Source: Variovorax sp. KK3 (GTDB lineage Bacteria; Pseudomonadota; Gammaproteobacteria; Burkholderiales; Burkholderiaceae_C). Taken from it: a DNA stretch of 63,937 bases. The DNA lies in contig NZ_LYVO01000036.1 in assembly GCF_001984055.1 (NCBI RefSeq), positions 1 through 63,937 of the forward strand. Direction: 5' to 3'. The notes under the pieces are model-generated. The model did not search any database. It was not told where the DNA came from and saw only the letters and a list, made by a program, of their open reading frames with translations. Shown here in pieces: positions 33,357 to 43,745 of this stretch (positions are counted from its first letter, which is position 1; each line of letters begins with the position of its first letter). The translations under genes were made by a program, and so were the position numbers.

Positions 33357-33950
33357 ATGACTGAAACGACGCTCGCCCCACCGACGTCTGCACGAGCAAG
33401 CGATTGGCTCACGCGGTACTACCTCGCACGCGCTGCGTTCTCCCTCGTGTGGGTCGCTGCTGCCTTCGCAGTCGCCACGAAGATGCCGTCAGTCGCCGCT
33501 GTGCTGCTCGTCGTCTATCCGGCGTGGGACGCCCTGGCCAATCTGGCGGACGCACGGCGCCACGGAGGACTCGGGAAGAACTTCACCCAGATGCTCAACG
33601 TCGTCGTGAGCGGCGTGGCCACCGCAGCGGTGGCGATCGCGCTCACGATCGACATGCATGCGGTGCTCGGTGTGTATGGCGCATGGGCGATGCTCGCCGG
33701 GATTTTTCAGCTTGCCACGGGCGTCCGCCGTTGGAAGGTGCATGGCGCTCAATGGGCCATGATCCTCAGCGGGGCGCAGTCTGCGCTTGCAGGAGGCTTC
33801 TTCATCGTGCGTGCAGGTGGAGCGCGCGTGCCCACGGTTTCCGACATCGCGCCTTACGCGGCGTTCGGCGCCTTCTATTTTCTGGTCTCGGCACTCTCGC
33901 TGGCCGTTTCGTCCGCATGGTCTCGCGGTCCGCGCGCCGCAGCGCGTTGA
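33357..33950 (+). CDS. DUF308-like six-helix inner-membrane protein, copy 2
   Basis: Integral membrane protein of 197 aa, paralogue of the one at 4546 with long identical runs ('HGAQWAMILSGAQSALAG', 'PYAAFGAFYFLVSALSLAVS'). About six helices; polar termini. The start at 33357 follows AAGGA by 5 bases and matches copy 1's N-terminus (MTETTL / MTDTTL). Unlike copy 1 it has no SrpA-type peroxidase or cytochrome b561 downstream; the next gene is an unrelated AraC regulator after 284 bases. The function is unknown. Confidence 0.86.
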   Translation: MTETTLAPPTSARASDWLTRYYLARAAFSLVWVAAAFAVATKMPSVAAVLLVVYPAWDALANLADARRHGGLGKNFTQMLNVVVSGVATAAVAIALTIDMHAVLGVYGAWAMLAGIFQLATGVRRWKVHGAQWAMILSGAQSALAGGFFIVRAGGARVPTVSDIAPYAAFGAFYFLVSALSLAVSSAWSRGPRAAAR

Positions 33951-34080
33951 TCGCAGTCGTCAGTCTTCGTCGGCATCGCGCCGCGTGAGCCCGCCGAGCC
34001 GGGTGACCCCTCCGTTGCCAATCTCGATGGGTCTGCGTCCCGGCAGGACCAGTCTCCACGCGGCTTGAAGGATGCTTTTT

Positions 34081-34090
34081 TGGTATGCCT
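34081..34090. promoter_or_regulatory. Near-match to the TGGYATRCCA operator
   Basis: TGGTATGCCT matches the cluster operator at 9 of 10 positions. It lies 144 bases upstream of the AraC start at 34235. It may link this unit to the 7.8-25 kb regulon or be chance. Confidence 0.4.
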
Positions 34091-34234
34091 GATCGACATA
34101 CTGCGATAAGCTTGCAGCTATGCTGAACAGAATTGGCGGGATGCGTAGCGGACCACCGGCCGCTCGTCGCCCGCGCAGAATCGCGTTGCTGGATTGCCGC
34201 TGGACTGGCGCGAGTCGATCTTTGACTGCGCGGC

Positions 34235-35101
34235 ATGGCTGACATGGTGCAAACGCAAGACGCCGCAGCAATGCCGCCCGTTCTCCTCGCAGCAGGAGAG
34301 TTCGGCCGGATCATGGGCGGCTGGGCCAGACGCAGCGTGGGTGCGCATGCGCATGGTGAAGTCCAGGTGTCGTTCAACCTAGGCGGGCCGCCCCTCCTGT
34401 ATCAGCTCGACGGCCGGCGCGAGCGTGTGAGGGAGAGGGAAGCCCTGGTCATCCCTTCCTGGAATATCCACGCGCGCCATGTCGATTCGTCGGCGCCGGC
34501 GTTCGTCCTCATGCTTGCGCTGAGCCCGACCTGGTTGTCGCGCAACGAGTCACCTGCACGGGCGCTGACGGGCCGTCATGGTCCCGTGCGCATCGAGGAT
34601 GAGGTCTTCGATCTTCTGTGCAGCATCCGAACCGCCTTCGCCGGCCTCGAGCCCGAGGCGGCCAATGCCTCGCATCCGCTCATCATGTCGCTGATCGACT
34701 GCCTGGGCCGGCTGGTTCCCGCCGCGGCGCGCCCTCAGGCACGTGCACAACCTTACGCCTGGGACAGACGTATCGACCGTGCGGCGCAACTTGCGCGCGC
34801 GAACAGCGGCCGCTTGAACGTCGACGAGATCGCGGCCGAGGTGGGCATCTCCCGCACGCAGTTCTACAGGCGCTTCAAGGACTGCTTCGGCGTGCCGCCG
34901 CGGCTGTTCCTGAACGCGGCAAGAATGCAATGGGCGGTGGAGCGCCTGATTGGCGGGACCGAGCCCATCGCGGACATCAGCGACGAACTCGGGTTCAGCT
35001 CGCCCGGTCATTTCTCCCGCTTCTTCGCGATGCACACCGGCGAAACGCCTGCCTCTTTCCGCCGCCGCAGCGTCACGCTGCATTTCGGGACAAACGGGTA
35101 A
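34235..35101 (+). CDS. AraC-family transcriptional regulator
   Basis: Regulator of 288 aa. An N-terminal cupin-like effector domain (~20-110, 'GAHAHGEVQVSFNLGGPPLLYQ') is followed by the double HTH at ~190-285, with DEIAAEVGISRTQFYRRFKD and ADISDELGFSSPGHFSRFF. ATG 34235 is used; 34247 is an alternative. It lies upstream of the Asp-box/Bug/dienelactone hydrolase unit and probably activates it. Confidence 0.92.
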   Translation: MADMVQTQDAAAMPPVLLAAGEFGRIMGGWARRSVGAHAHGEVQVSFNLGGPPLLYQLDGRRERVREREALVIPSWNIHARHVDSSAPAFVLMLALSPTWLSRNESPARALTGRHGPVRIEDEVFDLLCSIRTAFAGLEPEAANASHPLIMSLIDCLGRLVPAAARPQARAQPYAWDRRIDRAAQLARANSGRLNVDEIAAEVGISRTQFYRRFKDCFGVPPRLFLNAARMQWAVERLIGGTEPIADISDELGFSSPGHFSRFFAMHTGETPASFRRRSVTLHFGTNG

Positions 35102-35189
35102 GTCGTGCACGATCGGGGTTAGCGCGCTCATGGCTCCCACTTCTACATTTCCTTCATGCGGCGGATCGTGATCGCCGGATGGAGACGAC

Positions 35190-36155
35190 ATGCACATCGT
35201 GGTGGGCACGGCGGCTACGCTGGCCTGGAGCAGTACCGACTTGGGAGAGACGTGGACCAGGCTCACAAAAGGCCTGTATCCCCAAATGCCGATCTGGGCG
35301 ATCAGCTCGCACCCGCGACGCCCTGACGAGTTTCTCGCCGGAACCGATGAGGGTGTTTACCGCTGGCGCGGCCACGAACTTGGCTGGGACGCGCTGCACT
35401 GCGACTTCAGCGACACCCCGGTCTGGGCGGTGGCGCATTCGCCGCACGATCCCGACCTGCTGATCGCCGGCACCCGCAAGCCCGCCAGCCTGTTCCGGTC
35501 GAAGGACGGCGGCCGCAATTGGGAGTGGCTGCCGGCGCGGATGGCCCAGCGCTGCCGCTACGTGAACTACCCGCGTGTGACGCGGATCGTTTTCGATCCC
35601 GACGACCCCTTGGCCATTTGGGCCAGCGTCGAGATCGACGGCGTTTGGCGCTCGCGCGATGGCGGCGACACCTGGCAGCGGCTCGTCGACGGGCTGAAGT
35701 CGCACGACATCCATGGCATCACGCTGGTACCGGGGCGCAGGCGCGTGATGGTGGCAACGGACGAAGGCCTGCATTGCAGCGACGACGAAGGCGAGACATG
35801 GCGCCCTGTACCGATCGATTCGCCGGCAGCCTACACGCGATCGGTCAACGCGGTTGCTGGCGTGCCCGGGCTGCTGTTCGCGACCAATGGGGATGGCCCG
35901 CCGGGCAGCTGGGGGCGCCTGTTCCGAAGCACCGACCACGGCGACTCGTGGAGCGAGGTGGAGTTGCCCGTGCGCGCCAACAGCACCGTGTGGAAGGTCG
36001 CGCCGCATCCTGGCGACCCGATGATCCTTTTCGCATGCACGGCGTACGGCCAGGTGATGCGGTCGCTGGATGGTGGTGCGAATTGGACGAAGCTCGAACG
36101 CGAATTCGGCGACATCCGCAGCCTGGAGTGGGTGCACATGGGCGTCCAACTCTGA
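35190..36155 (+). CDS. Asp-box (BNR) repeat beta-propeller protein
   Basis: Beta-propeller of the sialidase/sortilin/photosystem-II-stability-factor-like superfamily, 321 aa, no signal peptide. Six Asp-box repeats (S-x-D-x-G-x-x-W) are spaced along the chain: STDLGETW, SKDGGRNW, SRDGGDTW, SDDEGETW, STDHGDSW and SLDGGANW. There are no sialidase catalytic residues that I can identify. It lies in a unit with a Bug receptor and a dienelactone hydrolase. The function is unknown; a scaffold or ligand-binding role is a guess. Confidence 0.87.
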   Translation: MHIVVGTAATLAWSSTDLGETWTRLTKGLYPQMPIWAISSHPRRPDEFLAGTDEGVYRWRGHELGWDALHCDFSDTPVWAVAHSPHDPDLLIAGTRKPASLFRSKDGGRNWEWLPARMAQRCRYVNYPRVTRIVFDPDDPLAIWASVEIDGVWRSRDGGDTWQRLVDGLKSHDIHGITLVPGRRRVMVATDEGLHCSDDEGETWRPVPIDSPAAYTRSVNAVAGVPGLLFATNGDGPPGSWGRLFRSTDHGDSWSEVELPVRANSTVWKVAPHPGDPMILFACTAYGQVMRSLDGGANWTKLEREFGDIRSLEWVHMGVQL

Positions 36156-36211
36156 TCCGGCATGAGCGCCGCCGAGGCGCTCGCGAAACAAAGAAAAAAG
36201 GAGACATCATC

Positions 36212-37192
36212 ATGCGCAACATTCCATTCGTCACCGCAGCACTTTGCGCGGCCCTCGTCGTCACCGGTGCCCAGGCGCAAGGCGGCGACTATCCTCATCG
36301 TCCTGTCCGCATGGTCGTGCCTTATGCGCCCGGCGGCGGCACGGACACAGCGGCGCGGATCGTGGCACTGAAGCTGTCGCAAACCCTCGGTCAACCCGTC
36401 GTCGTCGACAACCGTCCCGGCGCGGCCGGCATGTTGGGAACCGATCTGGTTGCAAAGGCGCCGGGAGACGGCTACACCATCCTCCTGACGAACGGGTCGC
36501 CGATCGTGCTGAGCCCTTTGCTGTACTCCAAGATGGCCTACGATCCGCGCCGCGATTTCGCTGCGGTCGCACGGGTATCGCAGGCGCCCATGGTGCTTCT
36601 CGTCAACTCGTCGGTTCCCGCGAACAACCTGCAGGAGTTCGTCGGGTGGGCGAAGCAGTCCGCGCAGCCGCTCAGCTATGCCTCCTTCGGCGCGGGCTCG
36701 GAGTCGCACCTGGCCGGCGCCTATTTCAACAAGCTCGTCACCCTGTCGATGGAGCACATCGCCTACAAGGGGTCCGCACCAGCCATGCAGGACCTCGCAT
36801 CAGGCCAGGTCACGGCCATGTTCACCGACCCGGGCTCGGCCAAGGGAATGATCAAGGCCGGCCGGGTGAAAGCGCTTGCTGCCGGCGGCATCCGAAGGAG
36901 CCGCTCGCTTCCCGACGTGCCCACCTTTGCCGAGTTGGGCATGCCCGCGATGAACGACTTCGTCACATGGTTCGGCGTCTTCGCGCCGGCTGCCGTGCCC
37001 AAGCCCTTGCTGCAGAAGCTCAGCGATGCCGTCGTGGAGAGCGTCCAAACGACGGACGTCGTCACGAGGCTGGGCGACATGGACCAGGAGCCGAATGCGA
37101 TGCCCATGGGGCCCACGTCGAAGTTCCTGTCCGAAAACGCCGCGACGTGGACGAGGATCGTCCGCGACATCGGCGGCGTGAAGCTCGATTAA
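36212..37192 (+). CDS. Bug/TctC tripartite tricarboxylate receptor
   Basis: Periplasmic receptor, 326 aa. The signal peptide is MRNIPFVTAALCAALVVTGA to residue ~23 (AQAQ), and the mature part has YPHRPVRMVVPYAPGGGTDT, VVVDNRPGAAGMLG and 'EHIAYKGSAPAMQDLASGQVT'. A strong AAAGGAG lies 8 bases before the ATG. It lies between the Asp-box protein and the dienelactone hydrolase (25-bp gap), so the ligand may be a lactone precursor or product. Confidence 0.94.
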   Translation: MRNIPFVTAALCAALVVTGAQAQGGDYPHRPVRMVVPYAPGGGTDTAARIVALKLSQTLGQPVVVDNRPGAAGMLGTDLVAKAPGDGYTILLTNGSPIVLSPLLYSKMAYDPRRDFAAVARVSQAPMVLLVNSSVPANNLQEFVGWAKQSAQPLSYASFGAGSESHLAGAYFNKLVTLSMEHIAYKGSAPAMQDLASGQVTAMFTDPGSAKGMIKAGRVKALAAGGIRRSRSLPDVPTFAELGMPAMNDFVTWFGVFAPAAVPKPLLQKLSDAVVESVQTTDVVTRLGDMDQEPNAMPMGPTSKFLSENAATWTRIVRDIGGVKLD

Positions 37193-37217
37193 CCACCCAA
37201 CCAAGGAAGGCCAAACC

Positions 37218-37898
37218 ATGTCCACACCAACTTTGAAAGCCGCCGACGGCCACGAACTCTCGGCCTATGTCTCGGCGCCCACTGGCAAGCCGCGCGGCGC
37301 GCTCGTCGTGATCCAGGAGATCTTCGGCGTGAACCACCACATCCGCGGCGTGTGCGACCGCTTCGCCGCGCAGGGCTGGCAGGTCATCTCGCCGGCGCTC
37401 TTCGATCGCGTCCAGCGTGGCGTCGAGCTGGGGTACGCCGAGAGCGACCGTACCGAAGGCCGGGCTCTGCTCGGGAAAATGCAATGGCCCTTGATGCAAA
37501 TGGACGTGCAGGCGGCCATCAACGCCGTCGCCGATGTCGGCAAGGTCGGCGTGGTCGGCTACTGCCTCGGCGGCTCGCTCGCCTGGATGGCCGCCACCCG
37601 TCTCGACGGGGTTTCCGCGGCGGTCGCGTACTATGGCGCGCAGATCCCCAATCACGCGGAGGAGCAGCCGCGCTGCCCGGTGCTGATGCACTTCGGCGCA
37701 GAGGATCAGGGCATCCCGCTCACCGGTGTCGACAAGGTGAGGGAAGTCCAGGCGAATCCGCCCGGTGCGCCGGTCGAGATCCATGTCTATCCTGGCGCGG
37801 GCCACGGGTTCTCATGTGACGAACGAGCCAGCTTCCACCCGGCGAGCCACGAACTTGCGCTGGAGCGCACGCTGGCGTTCCTGCGCGAGCACGTCTAG
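37218..37898 (+). CDS. Dienelactone hydrolase family protein
   Basis: Alpha/beta hydrolase of the DLH type, 226 aa, normally hydrolysing dienelactone to maleylacetate. The cysteine nucleophile is in VGYCLGGSLAW, the activating Glu in IQEIFGVN, Asp in GAEDQGIP and His in GAGHGFSC, so the full DLH set is present. AAGGAAGG precedes the start. It is followed by a hairpin at 37909. DLH genes usually mark chloro- or methyl-aromatic breakdown, but the family is broad. Confidence 0.93.
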   Translation: MSTPTLKAADGHELSAYVSAPTGKPRGALVVIQEIFGVNHHIRGVCDRFAAQGWQVISPALFDRVQRGVELGYAESDRTEGRALLGKMQWPLMQMDVQAAINAVADVGKVGVVGYCLGGSLAWMAATRLDGVSAAVAYYGAQIPNHAEEQPRCPVLMHFGAEDQGIPLTGVDKVREVQANPPGAPVEIHVYPGAGHGFSCDERASFHPASHELALERTLAFLREHV

Positions 37899-37908
37899 CA
37901 GAGGGGCT

Positions 37909-37932
37909 TGGTGCGAGCGGGCGGTCGCACCA
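37909..37932. terminator. Hairpin after dienelactone hydrolase
   Basis: TGGTGCGA (37909-37916) pairs with TCGCACCA (37925-37932), an 8-bp perfect stem with an 8-base loop, 11 bases after the stop. No T-run. It is placed between convergent genes and may serve both. Confidence 0.5.
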
Positions 37933-38007
37933 GCCGGCCGCACCTGGCGGCCGCGCCGCTGGCGCCGATCGCCGCTCGCAACACCGCCGTGTGGAGCATG
38001 ACGACGC

Positions 38008-39177
38008 CTACGCTTGCCCACGCAGCGTCGCGCGCACGAATATTCGATCGCCGCGCTGCCCGATCTCCGTATCGAGATTCGCCAGCCAGTGGATCCTTTT
38101 CAAGTACGCCATGAAGCTCGCGAACGATGAGGTGTCAGATGCCGGGATCGGCCGGGGTTGCCCATTCGTATGGATCATGCAGGGCGTCAGTTCGACGACG
38201 GGGTCCGTCCCTGGCGCGAGCTCGATATGGGCGACGACCGTCATCCGCGATTCCTCGTGGAACGGCACCGTCGGGTAGCCCTCCCGCGAGAAGATGCCGT
38301 ACTCGCCGTAGATCTCGATGGTTTCGCGCACGGCCGCGGGCGACGCGATTTTCTCGATGTCGACCAAGTCGAAGGCGAAGTTTCCCAGCCCGTGCAGTAT
38401 GGGTTTGCCCTTGTAGAAGTCCACGCCCTTCAGGATGTGCTGATGGTGGCCCAAGACGACATCGGCACCGTGGTCGATGGCCAGTCTGGCGAGTGAACGC
38501 TCGTATTCGGCCAGGCTGGCGGGAAAGCAATGGACACCCCAGTGAAAGCTGGCGACGACGAAGTCGGCAGTGCGCTTTGCGGCTTCGAAGCTTTTGGCGA
38601 CACGAGCGATGGCAGGCTCCGTGAGCTGCGACCGGACATGCGGCGGGCTTCCAGGCTGCTTGTGAACGTCGTGATATTGCGTCGAGACCTCGAGCATGGC
38701 CACGCCGTCGCGATCCGCGGTCGCCGCGGCGTTCCATGAGCCGATCATCGACGCCGCGACGAAGGCCACTCGGTGCCCCTTGGCCTCGACGCCAATGGGG
38801 GCGAATGCGTCGTCGATGTTCTTGCCGAAGCCGACCGTCTGGATGCCCTCGCGTTGCAAGCGCCCGACCGTCGAGTGCATGCCCGCACGGCCCCAGTCAT
38901 TGATGTGGTTGTTGGCCACCGACATGACATCGAATCCTGTTCGGGCCAAGGCGGCGATGTTGTCGGGCGACGCAATGATCGCGGCCATCATGTCGGCGTC
39001 CGGCGTTTGGTTGACGGCGTAGGTGCCTTCCGAATTGCCGAAGGTGATGTCGCCCGCCTCAAGAATCTCGCCCACATGCTCAAAGGATTCCAGGGGGTTC
39101 TTGCGATTGAGAAACACATCGCCCACTGCAACGAGCCGAACGGATGTTGCGGATTGCTGCGATGGTTCACTCACCAT
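38008..39177 (-). CDS. CapA-family (poly-gamma-glutamate synthesis-like) phosphoesterase
   Basis: CapA-type metallophosphatase-like fold, 389 aa. It shows VRLVAVGDVFLNRKNP near the N-terminus, 'TFGNSEGTYAVNQTP', SVANNHINDWG, ASFHWGVHCFP and 'VVLGHHQHILKGVDFYKGKPI', the metal-ligand segments of the family. No signal peptide is seen, unlike secreted PgsA proteins. Start 39177 overlaps the leuD stop by 11 bp. It is the last gene of the minus-strand operon. Relatives without capsule genes are often annotated only by fold; the function here is unknown. Confidence 0.88.
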   Translation of the reverse strand: MVSEPSQQSATSVRLVAVGDVFLNRKNPLESFEHVGEILEAGDITFGNSEGTYAVNQTPDADMMAAIIASPDNIAALARTGFDVMSVANNHINDWGRAGMHSTVGRLQREGIQTVGFGKNIDDAFAPIGVEAKGHRVAFVAASMIGSWNAAATADRDGVAMLEVSTQYHDVHKQPGSPPHVRSQLTEPAIARVAKSFEAAKRTADFVVASFHWGVHCFPASLAEYERSLARLAIDHGADVVLGHHQHILKGVDFYKGKPILHGLGNFAFDLVDIEKIASPAAVRETIEIYGEYGIFSREGYPTVPFHEESRMTVVAHIELAPGTDPVVELTPCMIHTNGQPRPIPASDTSSFASFMAYLKRIHWLANLDTEIGQRGDRIFVRATLRGQA

Positions 39178-39799
39178 GCTTTCCCGGCAGCGCCCACGGG
39201 CGAGCAATCTCGTGCTCACGCTCGAAGCTTCGAATGTCGTCCTCGGCCATCAGGGTGAGCGCCACTTCATCGGTGCCATCGATCAGCCTTTGCTTGTGCG
39301 CGTGATCGATGTCGAACGAGAACGACGCGCCCGTGCTGAGCGCCACCTTCTGTGCCTCGAGATCGATCGCTGCATCGACGGGGTCGGGCGAGGCCGCGAT
39401 CGCCGCGTGCATGCGATCCAGTTCGGCGGGCGCAAGAAGGACGGGCAGCAGGCCGTTCTTGACGCAGTTGCTGAAAAAGATGTCGCCGTACGAACTCGCG
39501 ACGATCGCGCGAATGCCCAACCCTGCGAGCGCGTAGACAGCGCCTTCGCGTGAGCTGCCGCAACCGAAGTTGCGCCCGCCCACGATCACGCTTGCGCCGC
39601 GCCCCTTCGCGTCGTTCAATGGGAAATCTGCGCGCTCCGCTCCTTCCGCGTCGTAGCGCAGCGCGTTGAAGGCATATCGACCCAGCTCACTGCGCGGCGC
39701 CCTCAGGAGCTGCTGCATCGGGATGATCACGTCGGTGTCGATGTTGTCCAGCGGCAGACTGACGGCGCGGCCGGAATGGCGTAGGAATGGCGTGGTCAT
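39167..39799 (-). CDS. leuD: 3-Isopropylmalate dehydratase small subunit (or related hydro-lyase)
   Basis: Swivel-domain subunit of an aconitase-family hydro-lyase, 210 aa. It contains DNIDTDVIIPMQQL, IVGGRNFGCGSSREGAVYAL and 'IVASSYGDIFFSNCVKNGLLPV', all conserved in LeuD. It overlaps leuC by 4 bp. It pairs with the large subunit to isomerise isopropylmalate or to hydrate a related unsaturated acid. Here it is not with leuA or leuB but with an ICL/PEPM lyase and a CoA ligase, so a catabolic substrate is more likely (inference). Confidence 0.93.
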   Translation of the reverse strand: MTTPFLRHSGRAVSLPLDNIDTDVIIPMQQLLRAPRSELGRYAFNALRYDAEGAERADFPLNDAKGRGASVIVGGRNFGCGSSREGAVYALAGLGIRAIVASSYGDIFFSNCVKNGLLPVLLAPAELDRMHAAIAASPDPVDAAIDLEAQKVALSTGASFSFDIDHAHKQRLIDGTDEVALTLMAEDDIRSFEREHEIARPWALPGKHGE

Positions 39800-41181
39800 G
39801 ACAGGTGATCGACGAAAGGGCGAGGGTCGGCAATACGGCCGGCGAGAGCGGAGGCCGCCGCGGTGGCCGGGCTGGCCAGGTGGGTGCGCGCACCGGGCCC
39901 CTGCCTTCCGACGAAGTTGCGGTTCGAGGTCGAGACACAGCGCTCGCCCGTGGGCACGGTGTCGCCATTGGTGCCCACGCACATGGAGCAGCCGGGCAGG
40001 CGCCAATGAAATCCTGCGTCGCGAAAGATCGTGTCGAGTCCTTCGGCTTCGGCTTGCCGCTGCACCGCCTGCGAACCGGGCACGACCCAGGCCCGCACGC
40101 CCTGGGCGACTTTCCCCTGACGAGCGATGCCGGCAGCCACGCGCAGATCCTCGATCCGGCTGTTGGTGCAGGAGCCGATGAACACATGCTGGATGGGCGT
40201 GTCGACCAACGTCTGGCCAGCGCGGACATCCATGTAGGCGCGCGATGCGTCGAGCTCGCCACCGTCCGGGACGATCCCATCGATTCCCATGCCGTGCTGC
40301 ACGCTCGTGCCCCAGGTGATCTGGGGCGTGAGAGCCGACACGTCGAAGCTGACGTCCTTGTCGTAGGCAGCATCGGCATCGGGCCGCAGCTCGCGCCAGG
40401 CCTGCACGGCAAGGTCCCACAGGTCTCCCCGGGGCGCTGCCTTCGTCCTGGAGAGGTAGCTGAAGCTGGTTTCGTCCGGCGCCACATAGCCGATGCGCGC
40501 GCCGAGTTCGACGGCCATGTTGCACAGCGTCGCACGCTCCTCGATCGACATGCGCTCCACAGCCTCGCCCTCGAAGGCCAGCGCGTGCTCGCGGCCAAAA
40601 TCGGCACCGAGGCTGGCGATGAGGCCCAGCGCGATGTCTTTCGCAAAAACGCCCGGGCCCGTGCGGCCGGTCAGCCGGACCCGGGCCTGCTTCGGCTTTT
40701 TGACCCAGATCGCCTGCGTGGCGAGCACGTGGGCGACCTCCGTGGAGCCAATGCCCAGCGCCAGCGCACCAAGCGCGCCGTGGGTGGTGGTGTGGCTGTC
40801 TCCGCAGACGACCACCAGGCCTGGCAAGGTCAGGCCGTCTTCGAGCGCCGTCACGTGAACGATGCCCTGCCGCCCCGACTCACGCCCGAGATGCTGGATC
40901 GAAGCCTCGGCAGAAAGACGCCTGAGCGGCTCGACGAATCGCTTGTTGGCCGGCAGGGTTGCCGGCTCGCCATGCGGCGCGGTCTCGATCATGTGATCGG
41001 GGATGGCGAAGCTCAAGTCAGGGCGGCGGATCGGGCGGTGCGCTGCCTGCAGATCCTCCAGGCCGAGCGTTCCACTCAGATCGGTGAGGTAGTGGCGATC
41101 CACGAAGAGCAGGTCGAGGCCATCGGCCGACGACTTGATCCTGTGCCCGTTCCAGATCTTGTCCAGGGTGGTGAAAGGCAT
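39796..41181 (-). CDS. leuC: 3-Isopropylmalate dehydratase large subunit (or related hydro-lyase)
   Basis: Large [4Fe-4S] subunit, 461 aa, close to LeuC length. The cluster cysteines are in IGSCTNSRIED and PGCSMCVG, and substrate-site residues include CGDSHTTTHGALG and 'GIGSTEVAHVLATQ'. The start is 8 bases after the CoA-ligase stop. Paralogues of LeuCD catalyse dimethylmaleate, citraconate or methylcitrate-type hydrations, and sequence alone does not separate them here. The operon context argues against leucine synthesis as the main role. Confidence 0.94.
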   Translation of the reverse strand: MPFTTLDKIWNGHRIKSSADGLDLLFVDRHYLTDLSGTLGLEDLQAAHRPIRRPDLSFAIPDHMIETAPHGEPATLPANKRFVEPLRRLSAEASIQHLGRESGRQGIVHVTALEDGLTLPGLVVVCGDSHTTTHGALGALALGIGSTEVAHVLATQAIWVKKPKQARVRLTGRTGPGVFAKDIALGLIASLGADFGREHALAFEGEAVERMSIEERATLCNMAVELGARIGYVAPDETSFSYLSRTKAAPRGDLWDLAVQAWRELRPDADAAYDKDVSFDVSALTPQITWGTSVQHGMGIDGIVPDGGELDASRAYMDVRAGQTLVDTPIQHVFIGSCTNSRIEDLRVAAGIARQGKVAQGVRAWVVPGSQAVQRQAEAEGLDTIFRDAGFHWRLPGCSMCVGTNGDTVPTGERCVSTSNRNFVGRQGPGARTHLASPATAAASALAGRIADPRPFVDHLS

Positions 41182-41189
41182 GTTCCGAG

Positions 41190-42875
<1,686 letters not shown>

Positions 42876-42977
42876 TCCGCGCCCTTCGGTCCGATGGTGA
42901 TCTCGGTGACTGCCGACGACATGCACAGTGCGGTGCTCGCCACCGGCGACATCGATGCTGTTCGTTCTGCGATGACG

Positions 42978-43745
42978 CTAGACATAGCTCGCATCCTTGA
43001 ACGCGAACTCCTGCAGGTGGCCCGACGCATTGACGTCGCGCCCGGGGTCTTCGGGAAGAGTGACATCGAAGTGCCTGCGCAGCAAGTCGCTGATCAATTC
43101 GTAGCATGAGCCGATGCGCAGGCACTCGACCTCGCCGTTGGCAAAGCTCAGCGTGGTTGCCGATCGCTGGTAGTGGTGGTACTTGCGCAGGCCATAGTCG
43201 ATGACGACGTCGGCAATCGCGCGCAGCTCCGGCTGGATGTCTTCCACGCGAAACTTTGGCCCGGTGCCCGTGATGTTGGCCGACGAACCGAACACCGGCA
43301 GCACGGCTTCGCGGCACAGCCGGCACACCTCCTCGAACAGGGGTCCGCCGTTGAGCAGCAGTCCCACCGTGTCGTTGCCGGTGCTGGCCTCGACCAGCCG
43401 CTTGTCCATCTTCGCGATGAGAGGGTGGTCCTTGCGATAAGGCGCTGCCACGCCCACCGTGAGGTTGTAGTCCTGCGTCAGCATCTCCACCATGTCCTGC
43501 GAGCGCTGGTCGAGCACATGCAGTTCGCGCTGCGTCGCCATCGAAGCCAGCATGGCATTGCGCTTGTGGCCGCCGCGCTTCTTGGCGACGAAGATGCGAC
43601 GGACCGCCTCGTAGGAGCCGCCCATCAGCGCATAGCCCGCGTCGTTGGGGATGATGGCGATACCGCCGCCCTGGAGCGTGTCGAAGATGCGGCGGGCATC
43701 GCCCTTGATATCCAATCTGTTCATCGGGAGTTCCTTGGTTGTCAT
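42978..43745 (-). CDS. YrdC/Sua5-like domain protein
   Basis: 255-aa protein of the Sua5/YciO/YrdC superfamily, which as a rule makes the threonylcarbamoyl-adenylate for tRNA t6A37. GGIAIIPNDAGYALMGGS, 'FVAKKRGGHKRNAML' and PVFGSSANITGTGPKF fit the fold. The usual KxR/S-x-N set is partly present (KKRGGHKRN, SSANITG). The C-terminal ~70 residues are extra. It starts within the Bug stop (ATGA, 4-bp overlap), with a second good start at 43724. Finding it inside a catabolic operon suggests a carbamoyl- or adenylate-type reaction other than tRNA modification (inference). Confidence 0.85.
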   Translation of the reverse strand: MTTKELPMNRLDIKGDARRIFDTLQGGGIAIIPNDAGYALMGGSYEAVRRIFVAKKRGGHKRNAMLASMATQRELHVLDQRSQDMVEMLTQDYNLTVGVAAPYRKDHPLIAKMDKRLVEASTGNDTVGLLLNGGPLFEEVCRLCREAVLPVFGSSANITGTGPKFRVEDIQPELRAIADVVIDYGLRKYHHYQRSATTLSFANGEVECLRIGSCYELISDLLRRHFDVTLPEDPGRDVNASGHLQEFAFKDASYV

